NCBI GenBank assembly: GCA_021782365.1
Contig: JAJXVB010000012.1
Location: forward strand, 1 to 64,000
Source of the DNA: Pseudomonadota bacterium
GTDB lineage: Bacteria; Pseudomonadota; Gammaproteobacteria; Burkholderiales; Gallionellaceae
DNA: 64,000 nt
Direction: 5' to 3'
In this document: positions 1 through 5,555 of the stretch, piece by piece
Layout of the letters: every line of letters starts with the position of its first letter
Position numbering within the stretch: position 1 is the stretch's first letter
The notes under the pieces: generated by a model
What the model was told of the DNA's origin: nothing
Databases searched by the model: none
What the model saw: the letters and a program-made list of their open reading frames with translations, nothing else
Made by a program: the position numbers and the translations under genes

Positions 1-132
1 GTGTTTGCCCGGTATTTGAATGTATCCAAAAACCTTGTGTCGGACTGGGAACGCGGGGTAAAAAAACCGGGTGGTCCAGCTCTTCGATTGCTGACGGTGA
101 TCAAGAACAAGGGGTTGGCGGCGATTGCTTGA
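1..132 (+). CDS. C-terminal fragment of an XRE-type HTH antitoxin/regulator (cut by window edge)
   Basis: The frame is open from base 1 to a TGA at 130-132 and gives 43 residues. It contains the second half of a helix-turn-helix (LNVSKNLVSDWERG) followed by KKPGGPALRLL, the usual C-terminal pattern of NadS/HigA-type antitoxins. The family binds its own promoter and neutralises a RelE/HigB-like toxin encoded just upstream, which would lie outside this window. The start codon and N-terminus are not visible. Family assignment is by motif only. Confidence 0.7.
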   Translation: MFARYLNVSKNLVSDWERGVKKPGGPALRLLTVIKNKGLAAIA

Positions 133-151
133 AGAAAAGGAAATGGGCCAA

Positions 152-167
152 GTCTCACATTCCAACA
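152..167 (+). repeat. Partial copy of the RAYT-associated repeat
   Basis: GTCTCACATTCCAACA is identical to the core of the terminal repeats of the intact RAYT element at 8134-9030. It is an isolated remnant with no transposase next to it. Confidence 0.6.
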
Positions 168-229
168 ATTGAATTTGCGGGCGGTCCGGCTGATGGTCGG
201 CTGACTAAGCGCGCGTTGAATAAGCGCGT

Positions 230-258
230 TTGCTGAACGAAGCGCGCTTGGTTATACT
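230..258 (+). promoter_or_regulatory. Predicted sigma70 promoter for the DUF4160/DUF2442 pair
   Basis: TTGCTG at 230-235 and TATACT at 253-258 are separated by 17 bp and lie about 70 bp before the DUF4160 start. The region around the -35 box carries repeated AAGCGCG units at about 207, 222 and 240, which could be regulator half-sites. This is a prediction by eye. Confidence 0.5.
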
Positions 259-326
259 GAGATTGACTGGAAAGGGGCTAGGCGTCAATACGCTACTAAG
301 CCAAATCAATTAGCGGAGCGCTCTTC

Positions 327-596
327 ATGCCAACCATCAGCATGTTCTATGGAATTCTGGTGGCGATTATGTTTGAAGATAATGATCGCCATAACCTACC
401 GCATATCCACGTTCGTTACAGCGGTGATAAAGCATCAATTGCTATCGACGACGGGCGGATTCTGGCTGGCGGCATTCCACAGAAGCAATTAAAAATGGTG
501 CAGGCCTGGATTGAAATCCACAAAGATGAACTATATGCGGATTGGGAGCTTGCGGCAATTGGCGAGCAACCATTTCGTATCGCACCTTTGCAATGA
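327..596 (+). CDS. DUF4160 family protein
   Basis: 89 residues. The stretch HNLPHIHVRYSGDKASI and the following IDDGRILAG are typical of DUF4160, a small family usually found directly upstream of a DUF2442 protein, as here. The pair is often listed as a putative type II toxin-antitoxin module, but the biochemical function is not established. Its stop codon (594-596) is 14 bases before the chosen start of the next gene, so the two are almost certainly co-transcribed. Confidence 0.85.
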   Translation: MPTISMFYGILVAIMFEDNDRHNLPHIHVRYSGDKASIAIDDGRILAGGIPQKQLKMVQAWIEIHKDELYADWELAAIGEQPFRIAPLQ

Positions 597-610
597 AGGG
601 GGAAGTTATC

Positions 611-853
611 ATGGAAGTCTTATTGGATGTTGTAAGCGTCAAAGCTGGGCAGGACTACAAACTGCTGCTTGAGTTTGAGAATGGCGAAAAACGTGTTTTT
701 GATATGGCTCCATATATGGACAAAAAGCCGTTTGTGCAACTCAAAGGGTCGCCGCTATTTGCCAAGGCTGCTGTCGATTACGGAACTGTTGTATGGCCTG
801 GCAATATCGATATAGCGCCTGAAACACTTTACTACCGGTCAATGCCAGCGTAA
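611..853 (+). CDS. DUF2442 family protein (partner of DUF4160)
   Basis: 80 residues. The pattern LEFENGEKRVFDMAPYM followed by GTVVWPGNIDIAPETLY is the DUF2442 signature. I chose the ATG at 611 because GGGGGAAG (598-605) is correctly spaced before it; the ATG at 593 overlaps the upstream stop and has no comparable ribosome site. Neighbouring DUF4160 suggests a toxin-antitoxin-like pair of unproven function. A second, solitary DUF2442 gene lies at 4925-5161. Confidence 0.85.
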   Translation: MEVLLDVVSVKAGQDYKLLLEFENGEKRVFDMAPYMDKKPFVQLKGSPLFAKAAVDYGTVVWPGNIDIAPETLYYRSMPA

Positions 854-883
854 TTTGGTAATCAAGCCTTGGTTCGGAGAATT

Positions 884-913
884 GGGGTCAGGTCTAGAAT
901 AAAAGCAAGATTA
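884..913 (+). repeat. RAYT-associated repeat, variant form
   Basis: Starts GGGGTCAGGTCTAGAATAAA and continues to GCAAGATTA. A close copy is at 1691-1720. The first 10 bases match the tips of the RAYT element at 8134 and 9030. It sits just before the decayed transposase start at 939. Confidence 0.6.
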
Positions 914-938
914 ACTGGTTGCTGCTATATTACGAATC

Positions 939-965
939 ACGTCACGCCCACTCCGCATTGAATTT
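939..965 (+). pseudogene. Decayed 5' end of a RAYT (Y1) transposase
   Basis: From 942 the sequence reads SRPLRIEF, matching the N-terminus MSRPLRIEY of the intact RAYT transposase at 8175. The codon in the start position is ACG (939-941) instead of ATG. Homology is lost within about ten codons, and the frame ends at a TGA at 1047-1049. The preceding repeat at 884-913 fits a deleted copy of the same element. Confidence 0.6.
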
Positions 966-1051
966 ATCGGCGAGTTTATGGCGACATGTCAAACAGCCAG
1001 AATTGCTTATGCAGCGGCGTTGAAGGATCAATTGCCGAAGGTGCTCTGAAA

Positions 1052-1345
1052 TCAGTATCCAGCCTCTTTCTGGTGCCGAAATGCCAAGACATACACTACA
1101 TTGTCAGACGGCTCATGGCGGTACAGGGCCGCATAGCCGGAACCCCCGAAGGCAATTACCAGCTCGCGTAATTCTGGAGTGTCGGGGAGCGGTCGGCCAG
1201 CGTCTGGGGCTGTCTCCAGTAGCAGCAATTGCCGTCCGATGGCTTGGCCCGCCCGCCTGGCAGCTTCAGGGGTCTTGAGCGCCAAGAACTGGCGGCATCG
1301 CTCCAAGCCTTTCGCTGCGCCTTCGGTGACGATTATTTTTGGCAT
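1052..1345 (-). CDS. parE: ParE-family toxin
   Basis: 97 residues with the RelE/ParE fold pattern: an N-terminal beta strand, long amphipathic helices with KGLERCRQFL, then RELVIAFGGSGYAALYRHE and a terminal VVYVLAFRHQKEAGY. ParE toxins poison DNA gyrase. The gene follows the RHH antitoxin gene at 1333-1605 with a 13-bp overlap, the normal parDE order. A related but distinct parDE pair is at 62245-62834 (shared FRHQ and RELIISFGANGY-type motifs). Confidence 0.85.
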   Translation of the reverse strand: MPKIIVTEGAAKGLERCRQFLALKTPEAARRAGQAIGRQLLLLETAPDAGRPLPDTPELRELVIAFGGSGYAALYRHEPSDNVVYVLAFRHQKEAGY

Positions 1346-1605
1346 TCAGGCACTGCTTTTTCGTCTTCAGTACCCCATGTGTTCAACCAGGTGCGCGTTT
1401 CCTGTCCGGTCAGGTGCAGGCCGGTTTCCTGATAGGCTGCCCAGGATGCCAGGGCTTCCTGCTTGAAGCTTTCGTGCGCTTCCTCGCGCTCGACGTATTG
1501 CTGGATGGCTTCGAGCATGATCCAGTGGGGCGAGCGCCGGCGCTGGATCGCGAGGTGCTGAACGCGATTCTTTAGCGCGTCGTTGATCTTGAGGGATGTT
1601 GCCAT
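1333..1605 (-). CDS. parD: ParD/CopG-type ribbon-helix-helix antitoxin
   Basis: 90 residues. The N-terminus (ATSLKINDALKNRVQHLA, then RRRSPHWIMLEAIQQYV) is a ribbon-helix-helix DNA-binding domain, and the acidic C-terminal half would wrap the toxin. The start ATG at 1605 is preceded on the minus strand by AGAGG at correct spacing. It should repress its own promoter through the inverted repeat at 1617-1631. Confidence 0.85.
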   Translation of the reverse strand: MATSLKINDALKNRVQHLAIQRRRSPHWIMLEAIQQYVEREEAHESFKQEALASWAAYQETGLHLTGQETRTWLNTWGTEDEKAVPECQK

Positions 1606-1616
1606 AACGGGCCTCT

Positions 1617-1631
1617 TATCATATGGTGATA
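1617..1631 (-). promoter_or_regulatory. Probable ParD operator
   Basis: Inverted repeat TATCA-TATGG-TGATA lies 12 bp upstream of the parD start codon. Its position fits RHH autoregulation. No binding data. Confidence 0.4.
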
Positions 1632-1690
1632 CAAGGTAATAATGTAGCCTTTCGGTTGCGGCTCGTCAAACGTTCTTCTGGATGGAACAT

Positions 1691-1849
1691 GGGGTCAGTT
1701 CTAGAATAGTAGCAAGATTACCAGGGGTTGTAGAAGAGGGTTGAAGGTTGCGGTCAGGCATCACATTCCAAGAACAAGATTGATGCCGCATGGGCATTCC
1801 CCGCACAACTAACGGGATATGCCCGAAGTTGTTGCGTGAAGGATTGGGA
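1691..1849 (+). repeat. RAYT-associated repeat cluster
   Basis: 1691-1720 is a variant of the repeat at 884-913. 1753-1790 contains a degraded TCACATTCCA...GATTGATGCCGCA segment. 1792-1849 (GGGCATTCCCCGCACAACTA onward) is nearly identical to 4850-4908. These are dispersed non-coding copies; no ORF spans them convincingly. Confidence 0.6.
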
Positions 1850-1876
1850 CAGGTCCCGGATTTCAAAATGTCAGTA

Positions 1877-1910
1877 TTGATTTTCCCTTGGCATGCGCAT
1901 AGTATGCGCA
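1877..1910 (+). promoter_or_regulatory. ccdAB promoter with overlapping palindromic operator
   Basis: TTGATT (1877-1882) and TAGTAT (1900-1905) with a 17-bp spacer form a good sigma70 promoter. The palindrome TGCGCATA-G-TATGCGCA (1894-1910) covers the -10 box, so a bound CcdA-CcdB complex would block RNA polymerase. An AAAGGAGG ribosome site follows directly. Confidence 0.65.
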
Positions 1911-1922
1911 AAGGAGGTGCAC

Positions 1923-2171
1923 ATGAAGCCAGTTGCCAATCATGCGCAGAAGCGGCCATTTAACCTGACTTTGAATGAAATTAATGTTGAGCAGGCAAGG
2001 GCTTTCACGGGGAATCTTTCTGCTACGGTCGATAGCCTTCTCGCTGACTTCGTCGCCCGGGAAACCGCTGCTCAGAGGGACAGGCAGAAGCTTCGTGATC
2101 AGGTCTGCGATGCCCTAAATAGTTTCGATGCGGCCTATGGTTCGTTTGCCGAAGAGCATTCGACCATATGA
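1923..2171 (+). CDS. ccdA: CcdA-type antitoxin
   Basis: 82 residues. N-terminal ribbon-helix-helix-like region (KRPFNLTLNEINVEQARAF) and a C-terminal acidic/aromatic tail (LNSFDAAYGSFAEEHSTI) as in CcdA, which binds CcdB and its own promoter. I chose the ATG at 1923 because AAAGGAGG ends six bases before it. It overlaps ccdB by four bases (ATGA), implying translational coupling. Confidence 0.85.
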   Translation: MKPVANHAQKRPFNLTLNEINVEQARAFTGNLSATVDSLLADFVARETAAQRDRQKLRDQVCDALNSFDAAYGSFAEEHSTI

Positions 2172-2491
2172 GCCAATTCGACGTGCATCGAAATCCTGGC
2201 CGCAATCAACTCGCTATCCCTTATGTTGTGATTGTTCAATCCGCCGCATTTGACAAGCTCTCGCGGAGACTCGTCATTCCCCTGCTGGCGGAAGCGGAGG
2301 CGCCGGTAAAAATCCCCTATTCTGGAGCAACACCTTGCATCGCAATTGAAGGACAACGGCTGGTGCTGAACCCGTTTGAAATGGTCTCTGTCGAGATTGC
2401 CAGGCTTGGGCCGAAAGTTGCTTCGCTGGCTGATGACGGCGATGTGATTATTTCCGCGCTTGATGAAGTATTCTTGCGCGCCCGAGGTTAA
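2168..2491 (+). CDS. ccdB: CcdB-type gyrase-inhibitor toxin
   Basis: 107 residues, close to the usual 101-107 of CcdB. Family patterns visible are SQFDVHRNPG at the N-terminus, RRLVIPL in the middle, and a final helix VIISALDEVFLRARG that corresponds to the gyrase-poisoning C-terminus. CcdB traps DNA gyrase on DNA. The overlap with ccdA and the upstream operator make a complete module. Confidence 0.9.
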   Translation: MSQFDVHRNPGRNQLAIPYVVIVQSAAFDKLSRRLVIPLLAEAEAPVKIPYSGATPCIAIEGQRLVLNPFEMVSVEIARLGPKVASLADDGDVIISALDEVFLRARG

Positions 2492-2508
2492 GCAGAAGAT
2501 GAGATTGT

Positions 2509-2560
2509 GGGGGCAGATCTCACATTCAACATCAGGATTGATGCCGCAATGCCGCAGGGG
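2509..2560 (+). repeat. RAYT-associated repeat copy
   Basis: GGGGGCAGATCTCACATTCA followed by ACATCAGGATTGATGCCGCAA is a diverged copy of the segment at 4674-4713. It fills the gap between ccdB and the convergent vapC. Confidence 0.6.
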
Positions 2561-2563
2561 AAA

Positions 2564-2974
2564 TCATGCAAACGGATTGAAAAGGCGGGCGCCTGTAGAG
2601 TGAAAGTCTGCCGTATTGCGCGTGACGATGGTGAGGTCGTAAATGAGCCTGATGGCGGCGATTTGCTTGTCTACAGGATGCTGCGGGTTGGGCGATAGAA
2701 GCTTTCCCCAGACTTGGGCGCACTCCAGGTCGAATCCCAGGATGCGCGTGGAATGGTTCGCGACGATGTCATCCAGCCATGCTTCAAGCCGGCCAGCCTG
2801 TTCTGTATCCCCTCGGCTCCGAATACTTTCAACTCCGCGCCGAATCTCGCCGATAGTTTGTACAGCCAGGTAAATATCTTCCGTATTGAGCGTGGAGAAG
2901 AAGGATCTGACTCCCGAGTTGGCTCTGGAGCCTTTGCGCAACTCGCTCAGGACGTTGGTGTCGATGAGGTACAT
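2564..2974 (-). CDS. PIN-domain toxin (VapC/FitB type)
   Basis: 136 residues. PIN acidic residues are visible: LIDTNVLSE near the N-terminus (Asp5), the glutamate in QTIGEIRRG (about residue 43), PVDKQIAA (about residue 101) and VTRNTADF near the end. VapC toxins are Mg-dependent RNases. The order antitoxin-toxin with directly abutting codons (shared base at 2974) and the FitA-like partner make FitB-type the best description. Confidence 0.85.
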   Translation of the reverse strand: MYLIDTNVLSELRKGSRANSGVRSFFSTLNTEDIYLAVQTIGEIRRGVESIRSRGDTEQAGRLEAWLDDIVANHSTRILGFDLECAQVWGKLLSPNPQHPVDKQIAAIRLIYDLTIVTRNTADFHSTGARLFNPFA

Positions 2975-3186
2975 CAGTTCTGCCGAAAATTGAAATCGTC
3001 GTCATATCCAACATCGGGGATGCTAAGCAGCGCCTCCTTGAATGTGCGGCGAGCCGGCTGACCGAGGGCGGCTCGAAGGATTTCACGGTGTTCCGCCTCG
3101 GCGCTTCGCCCGTGCAACGCAGCAGCCTGCTTCAGCGCATGTGCCAATGCAGGGTCGATATTGCGAACGATTAGATTGGTGGCCAT
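2974..3186 (-). CDS. FitA-type ribbon-helix-helix antitoxin
   Basis: 70 residues. ATNLIVRNIDPALAHALKQA gives the strand-helix of an RHH dimer, HGRSAEAEHREILRAAL is the FitA/StbC-type second helix, and the C-terminal tail would bind the PIN toxin. The minus-strand ribosome site GAGGTG is just upstream. Operator half-sites lie in front of it at 3200-3238. Confidence 0.85.
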   Translation of the reverse strand: MATNLIVRNIDPALAHALKQAAALHGRSAEAEHREILRAALGQPARRTFKEALLSIPDVGYDDDFNFRQN

Positions 3187-3199
3187 GGAGCACCTCAGA

Positions 3200-3244
3200 T
3201 GATTGCAATGATTGCACTATAATGCCTGTTTGCAATCAACGCAA
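3200..3244 (-). promoter_or_regulatory. fitAB-type promoter and operator half-sites
   Basis: On the minus strand TTGCGT (3244-3239) and TATAGT (3221-3216) are 17 bp apart. TGATTGCA at 3200-3207 and 3209-3216 face TGCAATCA at 3231-3238. Known FitAB operators also consist of TGxxAxCA-type inverted half-sites that overlap the promoter. The rest of 3245-3490 has no gene; it is AT-rich leader with a TATAAT at 3335-3340 that lacks a good -35. Confidence 0.55.
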
Positions 3245-3417
3245 GCCGATCAAAATGGAACGCCCCTCTGTTTTTGTCGAAAAATTTTACATGCCAGGAA
3301 AATTTTGCAATGAAATTCATTGTGGAAATCCATATATAATCAATTAAAACATGCAGATAGAAAACTTATTAAAAATTGGCGCAAAAATTGCCTGATCTTT
3401 AAGCATGACGGCGTCCG

Positions 3418-3439
3418 CAGATTCGGATCTGAATCCGCA
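3418..3439 (+). other. 5'-leader hairpin
   Basis: GCAGATTC-GGATCT-GAATCCGC can fold with one mismatch and sits about 50 bp before the start at 3491. It could stabilise or regulate the leader; there is no T-run, so it is not a classic terminator. Confidence 0.3.
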
Positions 3440-3490
3440 GCCATGGTCGCGATGTAAGTTTCCACTTTCATATTAGAGAAGGAGAGACAA

Positions 3491-4618
3491 ATGTCAGTCA
3501 CAGACACAGATTACGGTAGTAATGCCGCAAATACCCTTGCGAAGGACGGCACTTTAGCTCTAAGTCCGAGCGCATTTTCCGTCGCTTTGTGGACGGCAAA
3601 CGAGATAGACCTTACCGTTACGAATTCATTCGGCAATCACCTGATCAAGATTGCGGGCTCATTCAACCTTGCATCCCTCTCAACGACGCCGACCACCCTG
3701 GCTGATTTCATCAATGACTCTTCGCTCGGCACGGTCAGTTCATTAACCAATTTCGTGAATGGCACAACCGCGCCTACAGGGCAAGGATTTACCGAAGCCT
3801 TCGGCACGCCGGTCAACTTTCCCGATCTGGTTTCACTCCTTGGCTTCAATGGGACATCTGCGCAAAGCGTGGCGTACAATACGGTGTATTCGGGAAACGA
3901 CTCCTATTACACTTCGAATGATGCTACCGGAATCTACTCTGATGCTGTAGACCTCTATGGCGGAAACAACACGTTTTACGAAAATCACCCCAAACTGCAG
4001 TATGTCGACGTATTTTACGGGGGGTGGGGCAGCAGCAACCCGGGCATCAACACGGCCGTCCTTCCGGGGAAATTCGCGGATTACTCGATCGCGCAGAGTT
4101 CGATCTATGATGCTTACACGGGTCATTCTGACCTGAGTGGCGGATATATGATCACCGACAATACGGGGGCAACCAATACGCTACAAGTGTATCAGGTCCA
4201 GCGGTTGCAATTTGCCGGAGACAACACGAAGATCGCGCTGGATGTGGGGAATGGCGGCCATGCGGGGGAGACGGCTGAGATTCTGGGGGCGGTATTCGGT
4301 GCTGCGTCGATACAGGCTCATCCCGATTATGTCGGAATCGGCCTGCAGCTTCTGGATGGTGGCATGAGTTTTTCGCAGTTGAGCGCGCTGGCATTGAACG
4401 TTGCAGGGGCGACTACTCCCCAGGCGGTCGTGAATTTGCTGTGGACAAATCTGTTCGGTTCGGCTCCGACGTCAGCTCAGGCCGCGCCGTTTGTGCAGAT
4501 GCTGACCAGCAACGCAATAAGTACAGGAGACCTTGCTGTGATGGCCGAAAACCTGTCGTTGAATACAACCAACATCAACCTCGTGGGATTGCAGCAGACA
4601 GGGATACACTACGTCTGA
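3491..4618 (+). CDS. Putative secreted S-layer/RTX-like protein with DUF4214-like C-terminal module
   Basis: 375 residues, cysteine-free, rich in Gly, Asn, Ser and Thr, with no Sec signal; all typical of type I secretion substrates. Residues about 235-375 (LQRLQFAGDNTKIALDV, then ETAEILGAVFG, LLWTNLFGSAPTSAQAAPF) form a helical module like DUF4214. The same module ends the metalloprotease at 10984-12663, and the last 64 residues are repeated almost exactly in the pseudogene at 9068-9262. AGAAGGAGAG precedes the ATG. Function is inferred: an extracellular or cell-surface layer protein. Homology beyond the module is not recognised. Confidence 0.7.
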   Translation: MSVTDTDYGSNAANTLAKDGTLALSPSAFSVALWTANEIDLTVTNSFGNHLIKIAGSFNLASLSTTPTTLADFINDSSLGTVSSLTNFVNGTTAPTGQGFTEAFGTPVNFPDLVSLLGFNGTSAQSVAYNTVYSGNDSYYTSNDATGIYSDAVDLYGGNNTFYENHPKLQYVDVFYGGWGSSNPGINTAVLPGKFADYSIAQSSIYDAYTGHSDLSGGYMITDNTGATNTLQVYQVQRLQFAGDNTKIALDVGNGGHAGETAEILGAVFGAASIQAHPDYVGIGLQLLDGGMSFSQLSALALNVAGATTPQAVVNLLWTNLFGSAPTSAQAAPFVQMLTSNAISTGDLAVMAENLSLNTTNINLVGLQQTGIHYV

Positions 4619-4673
4619 TAAACACTTCGGTTTCGAGTTCGAGTCTTCTGGTCAGTGTTGGCGCTGGGTTGGA

Positions 4674-4697
4674 GGGTCAGGTCTCACATTCCAACAT
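4674..4697 (+). repeat. RAYT-associated repeat copy inserted after the secreted-protein gene
   Basis: GGGTCAGGTCTCACATTCCA followed by ACAT is identical to the tip of the RAYT element at 8135-8158. It begins about 55 bp after the stop of the upstream gene. Downstream sequence before this point still matches the region after 9262, so the repeat arrived after the gene duplicated, or one copy lost it. Confidence 0.65.
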
Positions 4698-4714
4698 CAG
4701 GATTGATGCCGCAC

Positions 4715-4745
4715 GCCGCAATGCCGCAATGCCGCAATGCCGCAA
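4715..4745 (+). repeat. Short tandem repeat, unit GCCGCAAT
   Basis: Three complete GCCGCAAT units (4715-4738) and a partial fourth. The single-unit form occurs at about 2546-2555, so this is a local slippage expansion inside the RAYT-associated repeat. Confidence 0.7.
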
Positions 4746-4849
4746 GGGCATTCCCACGGAGCAACGGAGATGAAACCGCAAGGGTCTTCCCTCGCAACAA
4801 CGCAGCCAAGGCTGCTGTTGCTGAATGAAATCTCCTGCTCCTGAATGAA

Positions 4850-4908
4850 GGGCATTCCCCGCACAACTAACGGGCTATGCCCGAAGTTGTTGAGTGAAGG
4901 ATTGGGGG
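4850..4908 (+). repeat. Second copy of the 58-bp dispersed repeat
   Basis: GGGCATTCCCCGCACAACTA through GAAGGATTGGG matches 1792-1849 with very few changes. Together with 4674-4745 it explains most of the 306-bp gap between the neighbouring genes; nothing else is seen there. Confidence 0.65.
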
Positions 4909-4924
4909 CTGGGAGGAACTGACA

Positions 4925-5161
4925 ATGACTCCCGGTGTTACCAAAGTCGTGGCAAGTCCGGATTATTTCATCGTGGCAGAATTTGCGACGGGTGAGATGC
5001 GCCGTTTCGATATGCGCCCCTATCTTGACTTTTCCGCGTATGCAGAACTCAGGGAGGCGAGCATGTTCTTGCGTGCACGTGTCGAACACGGAACGGTGGT
5101 GTGGAGTGAAGAAATAGATATGTCGCCAGACACGCTTTATCTGCTCGGTCAGGCTGGTTGA
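4925..5161 (+). CDS. DUF2442 family protein (solitary)
   Basis: 78 residues. AEFATGEMRRFDMRPYL and GTVVWSEEIDMSPDTLYLLG give the DUF2442 pattern and align with the protein at 611-853. GGGAGGAA precedes the ATG. No DUF4160 partner lies upstream, where there are only dispersed repeats, so it may be an orphan of a toxin-antitoxin-like pair. Confidence 0.8.
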   Translation: MTPGVTKVVASPDYFIVAEFATGEMRRFDMRPYLDFSAYAELREASMFLRARVEHGTVVWSEEIDMSPDTLYLLGQAG

Positions 5162-5167
5162 TTCGCC

Positions 5168-5224
5168 TTGCCTCGTCGCCCCCGCACCCACCTCCCCGGC
5201 GGTCCCATCCATCTGGTGCAGCAC
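5168..5224 (+). pseudogene. N-terminal remnant of a second Y1-type transposase
   Basis: The bases read LPRRPRTHLPGGPIHLVQH, matching the conserved start (MPRRPR.HLPG.P.H.VQRG) of a different Y1_Tnp family from that at 8175. The ATG has become TTG and the match ends after 19 codons. The remaining gap to 5555 has no recognisable gene; it holds only the hairpin listed at 5468. Confidence 0.55.
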
Positions 5225-5467
5225 TTATGGGACCTGACCATGGTCTTTGACGGCAGTGAGTGTAATCAACTGCGGACATTTCCATTCGGGGGAGACAGGA
5301 CATTACTGCTTGAGGCTAACACGAAATTGGATAATTCTGGCAATAATTCCCTGTCCAAGGTAACATCATGCACGGCCTTTTCTCCTTTGGCTATTCAATG
5401 CCTGAGCGCATGGACGGGAGCGGCGGCAAACGGATTTCGAAGTTTATGCTTCACCCCCTGGAACGGG

Positions 5468-5495
5468 GCGCTAAATCGGTTTAGCGCTGATTTTT
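5468..5495 (+). terminator. Terminator-like hairpin in the leader of the next gene
   Basis: GCGCTAAA-TCGG-TTTAGCGC is a perfect 8-bp stem with a UUCG-class-like tight loop, followed by TGATTTTT. It could end transcription from the DUF2442 gene or act as a leader attenuator for the gene at 5556. Confidence 0.5.
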
Positions 5496-5555
5496 CGCCA
5501 TGTCATCTTAGGGAAATGATCGATTTGAGATTGCTCAATTTGAAAGGGGGAGTTC

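Noticed and set aside
4715-4745. Tandem GCCGCAAT units as CRISPR or origin iterons
   Set aside because: Only three full 8-bp units without spacers, inside a dispersed transposon-related repeat; no rep gene or AT-rich box nearby.
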